35,318 nucleotides of DNA, taken from positions 1-35,318 of the forward strand of contig WGLP01000016.1 of assembly GCA_016125505.1 (NCBI GenBank). The letters run 5' to 3'. Every line of letters starts with the position of its first letter. Within the stretch, counting starts at the first letter, position 1. A program made the translations under genes and the position numbers. This DNA comes from Gammaproteobacteria bacterium (GTDB taxonomy: Bacteria > Pseudomonadota > Gammaproteobacteria > UBA6429 > Thiohalophilaceae). Positions 31,324-35,318 of this stretch are shown piece after piece. The notes under the pieces are model-generated. The model did not search any database. It worked only from the letters and a program-made list of their open reading frames with translations, and had not been told where the DNA came from.

Positions 31324-31581
31324 TCATATGTTGATATCCTCCCCAGGCGCTAAGGAGCGGCCAGAGAGATTCATGTTGTGCTTTTCATTCGCGCTTCTGA
31401 TAAAGATTTCGATATCTCCGATGCCGCCAGTTCCCTTGTAATCACTGGCAATATGAAAATGTTGTTCGGGATCTTCTTTGATCATTTTCAGAAGTGCGAT
31501 GAAGTGATCAATTTCCGTGTGATCAATACCGATGCTGATTCCGGACCAACCATTCTTCCAGTCTTCGATCTTTACGTGCAT
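31324..31581 (-). CDS. Hypothetical 85-residue protein (immunity-like)
   Basis: The frame starts at an ATG at 31581 with GAGGAGAG upstream, a good ribosome site. The protein is soluble and acidic, with IGIDHTEIDHFIALLKMI and FHIASDYKGTGGIGDIEIFIR. The size and alternating pattern recall small immunity-type proteins, but no family is recognised. The stop lies just beyond the right end of the IS110 element. It is at the end of a minus-strand group of AT-richer unknown genes. Confidence 0.65.
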   Translation of the reverse strand: MHVKIEDWKNGWSGISIGIDHTEIDHFIALLKMIKEDPEQHFHIASDYKGTGGIGDIEIFIRSANEKHNMNLSGRSLAPGEDINI

Positions 31582-31703
31582 CGAACTCTCCTCTGTTCTC
31601 TATGAGGTATAATGTAGAGCTAACCGACCGCCGGTACGAGAAGCCTTAATGGAATCAAGAAGCGCAGCTTGTTGGCGGTCCGATGGGGCGCCGGGTTGGG
31701 GCT

Positions 31704-32177
31704 TTATTCCTTGGTAGGTTCGGTTAACCAAGCCTCTCTCCTTCGAATTGAATCCGCCAATCTCTTCAAGTAATCGTTTTCATTTGCGAACTTCTCCGCA
31801 TACTCAGAGCCTAGCTTTTTGTCGATCAGGTAGATCGCATGAAGCGCGTCTCCTCGGAAGTAGTAAATCTCGGTCTTGTCCTTGAGGATACTTTGTAGCG
31901 TAGGAAGGGCGCGCAGATCGTGTATGTAACCTAACGCGCCAATAGCGTAGCGGCGACGCTTCATATCAGGATGAGTGATCGCCTCACAGATTGCCGTAGT
32001 CATCGCTCGACCAGCCGCAATGAGCGGATCATCTAGCTCTGGCTCATGATCACCTTCCACATAGAAAGCCTGCCATACTTTGTTGAAGCGTGGGCCACCG
32101 GTGCGGTATTCGATCTCGCCAGCCATACACGACCACGATGCAAGAATGAGAATTAGAAATGCTGCGAGAGACTTCAT
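31704..32177 (-). CDS. Hypothetical exported protein with HEAT-like repeats
   Basis: I start at the ATG at 32177 (158 residues), which opens into a signal peptide (MKSLAAFLILILASWSCMAG). The mature part has helical pairs, such as KRRRYAIGALGYIHDLRALPTLQSILKD and FRGDALHAIYLIDKKLGSEYA, that look like one or two HEAT repeats; these usually bind proteins. No family or function is recognised. It is followed by a 122-bp gap that contains an inverted repeat. Confidence 0.65.
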   Translation of the reverse strand: MKSLAAFLILILASWSCMAGEIEYRTGGPRFNKVWQAFYVEGDHEPELDDPLIAAGRAMTTAICEAITHPDMKRRRYAIGALGYIHDLRALPTLQSILKDKTEIYYFRGDALHAIYLIDKKLGSEYAEKFANENDYLKRLADSIRRREAWLTEPTKE

Positions 32178-32224
32178 TCTGGTGAGCCACAACTCATAAT
32201 ATTGGCACCCGATTTCCCATGGAG

Positions 32225-32461
32225 CTACCCAGCATAGTCGCGCTCTCCCTGCTCCGAGAGCACGCCCTCATCCCTGTTCTTACCATGTGTTACACTTTTA
32301 TAAAAATTGTTAACTTCCTGTTTATTCGAATGTTCGTAGCCGAACCGCACATCCGGCGCAGGCCACCAAAAGATCACCATAAAGTAAATCGTGACAATGG
32401 CCGTAAGGATTACAACCATTTTCCATTCTTCTGCCGTACCCCATATAATGTCAATTTTCAC
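32225..32461 (-). CDS. Hypothetical small single-span membrane protein
   Basis: A GTG at 32461 gives 78 residues, with one membrane helix (about 14-34, KMVVILTAIVTIYFMVIFWW) and a polar C-terminal tail. The ribosome site is weak. It starts 10 nt after the stop of the next gene upstream, so they are likely co-transcribed. No family is recognised. Confidence 0.5.
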   Translation of the reverse strand: MKIDIIWGTAEEWKMVVILTAIVTIYFMVIFWWPAPDVRFGYEHSNKQEVNNFYKSVTHGKNRDEGVLSEQGERDYAG

Positions 32462-32471
32462 AGTACCCCCA

Positions 32472-32987
32472 TCACTGCCCCTTAACTACGCGGTCTACCA
32501 CTAAGCCAAACCAGGTCCTACGACCTTCCAATGCCAACTCTTCACCGACAGCAGGCCATGGTTCTTCATCAAGACAGATGACAAATCTGTCCTTGGTAGC
32601 GCCATGCTCGACAGATATCCGTCTGGCGCAGCGTCCACGAACGTGTATGAGTCTTTCCTGCATTACGACCAATACACGCGCCTTCTTACTGTCGTCTTTC
32701 GCCATAAGCCAGGGCACTGTAATAAGCAAGCCATTCCAGCTGATAGCCCCGAATCCGATCACCAATATTCCCGTCATCGCAGCTTTCTTCCAGTCCTCCC
32801 GACCATCATATCGATACAGCCTTAGAAAAACCGCCCAGACTGCCAGAATATTCACACAGAGCCAGATGGGTCGTGCCGCACTCTTCCATTCTGGCGATGG
32901 CAGAACACTGACATAATTACTCAGGAAGCCGGCCAGCACGATCACGAAAAAGACCGGTACTGAAAACCTGAATACCCAGCTCTTCAT
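32472..32987 (-). CDS. Hypothetical three-span membrane protein
   Basis: The ATG at 32987 (171 residues) is chosen because it is preceded by CCAGGA and starts a proper hydrophobic helix (VFRFSVPVFFVIVLAGFL). Two more helices follow (about 40-56 and 70-92). A soluble C-terminal part of mixed charge has RFVICLDEEPWPAVGEELALEGR, possibly a small beta domain. No family is recognised. It is 106 bp downstream of the DUF3592 gene and may belong to the same operon. Confidence 0.6.
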   Translation of the reverse strand: MKSWVFRFSVPVFFVIVLAGFLSNYVSVLPSPEWKSAARPIWLCVNILAVWAVFLRLYRYDGREDWKKAAMTGILVIGFGAISWNGLLITVPWLMAKDDSKKARVLVVMQERLIHVRGRCARRISVEHGATKDRFVICLDEEPWPAVGEELALEGRRTWFGLVVDRVVKGQ

Positions 32988-33331
32988 TCCTGGGGGTTCC
33001 CCGAACCGTCCACCTATCAGGTACCTGTTTTCTCGTTGTCCAAATGGCGACGCCTTTTGTTTGCGGTTATCCGTCTGCCCGTGCCTACGCATATCAGACG
33101 TACACCTCAAGACAAGTACCGACAACGATTAATAACACTCCTGCCAATACCACCGCCCGATAGTGACTACTTCTTTCCCTGCGCGGCGCAGGAAGAAGGA
33201 CTGCTTCTGCCGGATTATTCGGATTCACAAACACCTTGACGAGACTCCCGCGATTCCATTGCATCCAATACTTGACTCGATCCTCGTCCGGCACTTCGAT
33301 ATTCGCACGATCGAAACTGATTCGACTGTTG

Positions 33332-33339
33332 CTAAACAA
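33332..33339. repeat. 8-bp target-site duplication (left copy) of the ISL3 element
   Basis: CTAAACAA, identical to 34679-34686 on the other side of the IS. Confidence 0.9.
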
Positions 33340-34678
33340 GGCTCTTCGACGTTTCATGTGGATTTAAGGATGGAACCGGCCGGGCTGGCGATCATGTAGA
33401 TCATGGTGCTGAACGTGTCGTTATTGCGATAACCCCTGGCGCGTGCCCGCGCTGCCTGGAACAGGCTGTTCAATCCTTCCATGCGTGCGTTTGTGTAGGT
33501 TGAGGTCCAGCGCCGGACGACGCGTTCGGCATGTTTTGCCAATGTCGCCAGGGCCTTCCTGACCGGCTCCAGCAGGGCACCAACACCGATCAGGTCCGAG
33601 GCGTAGTTGATGAAGCGGGTGATCCGCCATCTCGCCGCCCGTGGCGTCTGCGCCTGGCGGATCCACTTCAACCGTTCCTTGACGCGCCAGGCCGTGGCTG
33701 TATCCAGACCCTGCTCCAGCAGCTCGGCCATGGCCTTGAGCTGATGCGTGGTCAGGCGATCCGCATCCCCGTTCTTCAGGATCGCCCAGCGCGCATGCTT
33801 GGGCAGGGGTGTTACCCGACCTTCCTGTTTCCTGACCTCGTCCAGTGCGCGGGTGAAGGTCTGCACGATGTGGAACCAGTCCACCGTGACCTCGGCATTG
33901 GGCAGGGTCTCGGCCACGCCGCTGAGAAAGGCCGGCGACATGTCGCACACTACTTCGAGAACGCGACCCGGGTCGCCCTGGTGAGCCTCCAGGAACGCCA
34001 CAAACCGCGTCAGGGTGTCCTTGCCTTTGCCGGGGGTGACAAACAACACCGGCTCCTGTCGCTTCTCCATGTCGATGAAGACGGTGACGTAGTTTTGCCC
34101 GCGCTTGCTGGCCGTCTCGTCCAGCCCGACGGCCTTCAAGGACGACAGGTCGAACCGCGCAATGGCCTTGCCGACATAGTGCTGGACGATCCGCCACAGG
34201 CGCTTGTCGGTGATCGCAATGATCCGGGCTGCTGCATTCACCGGCATCTCCCGCACCAGGGTCAGCGCGGCCTGCTCGAACAGCAGGGTGAAAGAACTGC
34301 CTTTGCGAGCCCAGGGCACCTCGACCAGCTTGACTCCATGTTCGGGACACTTCACCCGAGGCACCGAGGCATGGATGTAGCAGTGGTGCTGGAAGAAGTT
34401 CAGGTGACGCCAGGTTTTCTCCTGGAAGTCGTGGGCGGCACAGGCCTTGCCGCACTCGGGACAGGCGTATTTCGAGCCCCGCTCCGCCTTCACTGCCAGA
34501 TGCAACTCATGAGGCGTCTTGTCGATATCAAGCCGCTGTCCACCAGCTGCCAAGGTGACTTGATACCTAAGCCCAAAAGCAGAATCTCGTTGCCGTCCAT
34601 CCCAGTTCCTCATGCCTGTGTTCCCCGATACACTGGCATGGTCATCCGGGTGAATTCCACTGGGAACGTCGAAGAGCC
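33340..34678 (-). mobile_element. ISL3-family insertion sequence, 1339 bp
   Basis: The ends are set by inverted repeats (33340-33365 and 34653-34678, 22 of 26 matching, starting GGCTCTTCGACGTT) and a perfect 8-bp target duplication, CTAAACAA, at 33332-33339 and 34679-34686. Eight bp is the duplication size of ISL3 elements. The transposase occupies nearly all of it. Confidence 0.93.
33354..34613 (-). CDS. ISL3-family DDE transposase
   Basis: The ATG at 34613, preceded by GGGGAA, is used (419 residues); the frame extends further upstream but crosses the IS end. A zinc-finger N-terminal region (CPECGKAC, about 51-58, with a further Cys/His pair) binds the ends. The DDE catalytic triad is visible as GLDETASKRG, EVVCDMSPAF and TNARMEGLNS. 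The C-terminal ARARGYRNNDTFSTMIYM is typical of ISL3. The stop lies within the left inverted repeat. It appears intact, so the element is potentially active. Confidence 0.93.
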   Translation of the reverse strand: MRNWDGRQRDSAFGLRYQVTLAAGGQRLDIDKTPHELHLAVKAERGSKYACPECGKACAAHDFQEKTWRHLNFFQHHCYIHASVPRVKCPEHGVKLVEVPWARKGSSFTLLFEQAALTLVREMPVNAAARIIAITDKRLWRIVQHYVGKAIARFDLSSLKAVGLDETASKRGQNYVTVFIDMEKRQEPVLFVTPGKGKDTLTRFVAFLEAHQGDPGRVLEVVCDMSPAFLSGVAETLPNAEVTVDWFHIVQTFTRALDEVRKQEGRVTPLPKHARWAILKNGDADRLTTHQLKAMAELLEQGLDTATAWRVKERLKWIRQAQTPRAARWRITRFINYASDLIGVGALLEPVRKALATLAKHAERVVRRWTSTYTNARMEGLNSLFQAARARARGYRNNDTFSTMIYMIASPAGSILKST

Positions 34679-34686
34679 CTAAACAA
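34679..34686. repeat. 8-bp target-site duplication (right copy) of the ISL3 element
   Basis: CTAAACAA, identical to 33332-33339. Confidence 0.9.
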
Positions 34687-34965
34687 TTGCCCATCGACAA
34701 CGTATTCATATCGAACGTGCGGGCGCATATAATCCAGTACGACGTACACTGCTGGATTCTTAAATGTCTCCACCTCTATTTCAATAATCCGTCCTTCAAT
34801 GACATACCACTGTCTGGCGGCTCGGTATGGCGCCGTCGCCACATAGACCCAGACAATCAGCGCACCACCAATTATTATTAAAGCCATTATTTTGTTCTGC
34901 AGTATGCTTTATAGCGCACGAGACTACCCCAGACCTTTTGTCCAACTACGCCTTTCATCTATTAT

Positions 34966-35169
34966 TCACTTTTCATTGAAATGGTCGTAGAAATATCCGA
35001 TTCCGATCGAAAGTAATGTAGCCTGAATTAGCCAGAACTCTATAGGGTTGTCCTCCATAGTAATTATTCTATTCGAGTGGTAATTCACCCCTATTCCTAC
35101 TGCGGTACCCATGGCAATGTCGTAAACACTAATGCTTATAAACAGGAAGCCCGCCAACATGCGAATCAT
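34966..35169 (-). CDS. Hypothetical small two-helix membrane protein
   Basis: This is a 67-residue protein from the ATG at 35169, with an AAGAGG upstream. Two helices are visible (about 3-18, RMLAGFLFISISVYDIA, and about 44-60, FWLIQATLLSIGIGYF). No family is recognised. The surrounding DNA is AT-rich compared with the proteostasis block. It lies 78 bp upstream of the broken DUF3592 gene. Confidence 0.5.
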   Translation of the reverse strand: MIRMLAGFLFISISVYDIAMGTAVGIGVNYHSNRIITMEDNPIEFWLIQATLLSIGIGYFYDHFNEK

Positions 35170-35246
35170 AATAATTATGCCTCTTTTGAAATCCGAGTGG
35201 GTAGCCCTATAGTGGCAGCGTCTCAGTCATAACGGACCGGACCCTG

Positions 35247-35318
35247 ATGAACGAGAAGCTTTTCGAGGCCGCCTTGGGCATTTCCGAGCCATGGCATGTG
35301 GTCGCTGTTGACCTGGAC
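35247..35318 (+). CDS. ISL3-family transposase, N-terminus only (cut by the right edge)
   Basis: An ATG at 35247 opens MNEKLFEAALGISEPWHVV..., 24 residues to the window end. This start and the following aromatic/acidic pattern are typical of an ISL3-type transposase distinct from the one at 33354-34613. The IS left end may lie near 35203, where a GGGTAGCCC-type sequence occurs. The rest is outside the window. Confidence 0.65.
   Translation, partial: MNEKLFEAALGISEPWHVVAVDLD

Larger units (their letters stand above)
33094..34887 (-). pseudogene. DUF3592 membrane protein, split by an ISL3-family insertion
   Basis: The N-terminal half (34887 down to 34679) encodes a membrane helix and a domain ending in VRYEYVVDGQLF. 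The C-terminal half (33339 down to 33094) continues as SNSRISFDRANIEV, then KVFVNPNNPAEAVLLP and a second membrane helix. If the 1339-bp IS and one copy of the 8-bp target duplication are removed, the frame joins exactly (VDGQLF-SNSRISFD), giving an intact 148-residue DUF3592 protein. The join is precise and shows no further damage, so the insertion is recent. DUF3592 proteins are small membrane proteins of unknown function with a beta domain. Confidence 0.9.

Noticed and set aside
31582..31703. A convincing integron attC site.
   Set aside because: The ends do not match the RYYYAAC/GTTRRRY boxes well and the other gaps lack such structures; kept only as a weak observation.

Overview
The window looks like chromosomal DNA of a GC-rich gammaproteobacterium. 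The evidence is a gammaproteobacterial-type LigA, a YbeL/DUF1451 zinc-ribbon protein, an IbpA-type small heat-shock protein, a sigma-32-type promoter, and integrating-conjugative-element (ICE) genes of the PFGI-1/SXT-TOL class. A sulfur-oxidising or Chromatiales-like relative is possible, but the sequence here does not prove it. No rRNA, tRNA or CRISPR array was seen.

Region 1 (1-8900) is the edge of an ICE. On the minus strand, in transcription order, it encodes an Integrase_1-type tyrosine recombinase, PilL, a coiled-coil membrane protein, a small membrane protein, a TIGR03759 protein, a lytic transglycosylase split by an in-frame TGA, a PFL_4695-family protein, the coupling protein TraD, and a TIGR03747 membrane protein that runs off the left edge. 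The genes overlap tightly and form one operon. Behind the integrase lies about 1.1 kb without a clear gene. It is full of short perfect hairpins and is followed by a DUF2934 gene lying between two 41-bp direct repeats.

Region 2 (8900-13440) holds a hipBA toxin-antitoxin operon with three operator-like CGTACG sites spaced exactly 50 bp apart, then the housekeeping genes ligA (minus) and a DUF1451 zinc-ribbon gene (plus).

Region 3 (13680-29340) is the core of the window, a proteostasis island. On the plus strand are a small two-helix membrane protein and two Hsp20 chaperones preceded by a good sigma-32 promoter. Convergent to them, a long minus-strand series runs: secreted S10 carboxypeptidase, ClpB, a CbpA/DnaJ-type co-chaperone, CbpM, HtpX, an MscS channel (frameshifted in a C7 tract), an APC permease, TrxC, a PAS-GGDEF diguanylate cyclase, FtsH and a membrane-anchored HtrA/DegS protease. 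Together these cover aggregate protection (Hsp20), disaggregation (ClpB with J-protein), membrane-protein quality control (FtsH, HtpX), periplasmic proteolysis (HtrA), thiol repair (TrxC) and envelope osmotic or solute control (MscS, APC). The make-up resembles the transmissible locus of stress tolerance (LHR/tLST), but the gene set and order differ: it has canonical ClpB instead of ClpG/ClpK, and it adds CbpA-CbpM, a diguanylate cyclase and an APC permease.

Region 4 (29400-35318) is a scrap zone of mobile DNA. It contains parD with a parE whose tail is lost against an IS110-family element. That element carries a structured upstream region that fits a bridge RNA. Next comes an AT-richer run of small membrane or secreted proteins of unknown function. 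An ISL3-family IS (1339 bp, 8-bp target duplication) has landed inside a DUF3592 gene, and a second ISL3-type transposase starts at the right edge.
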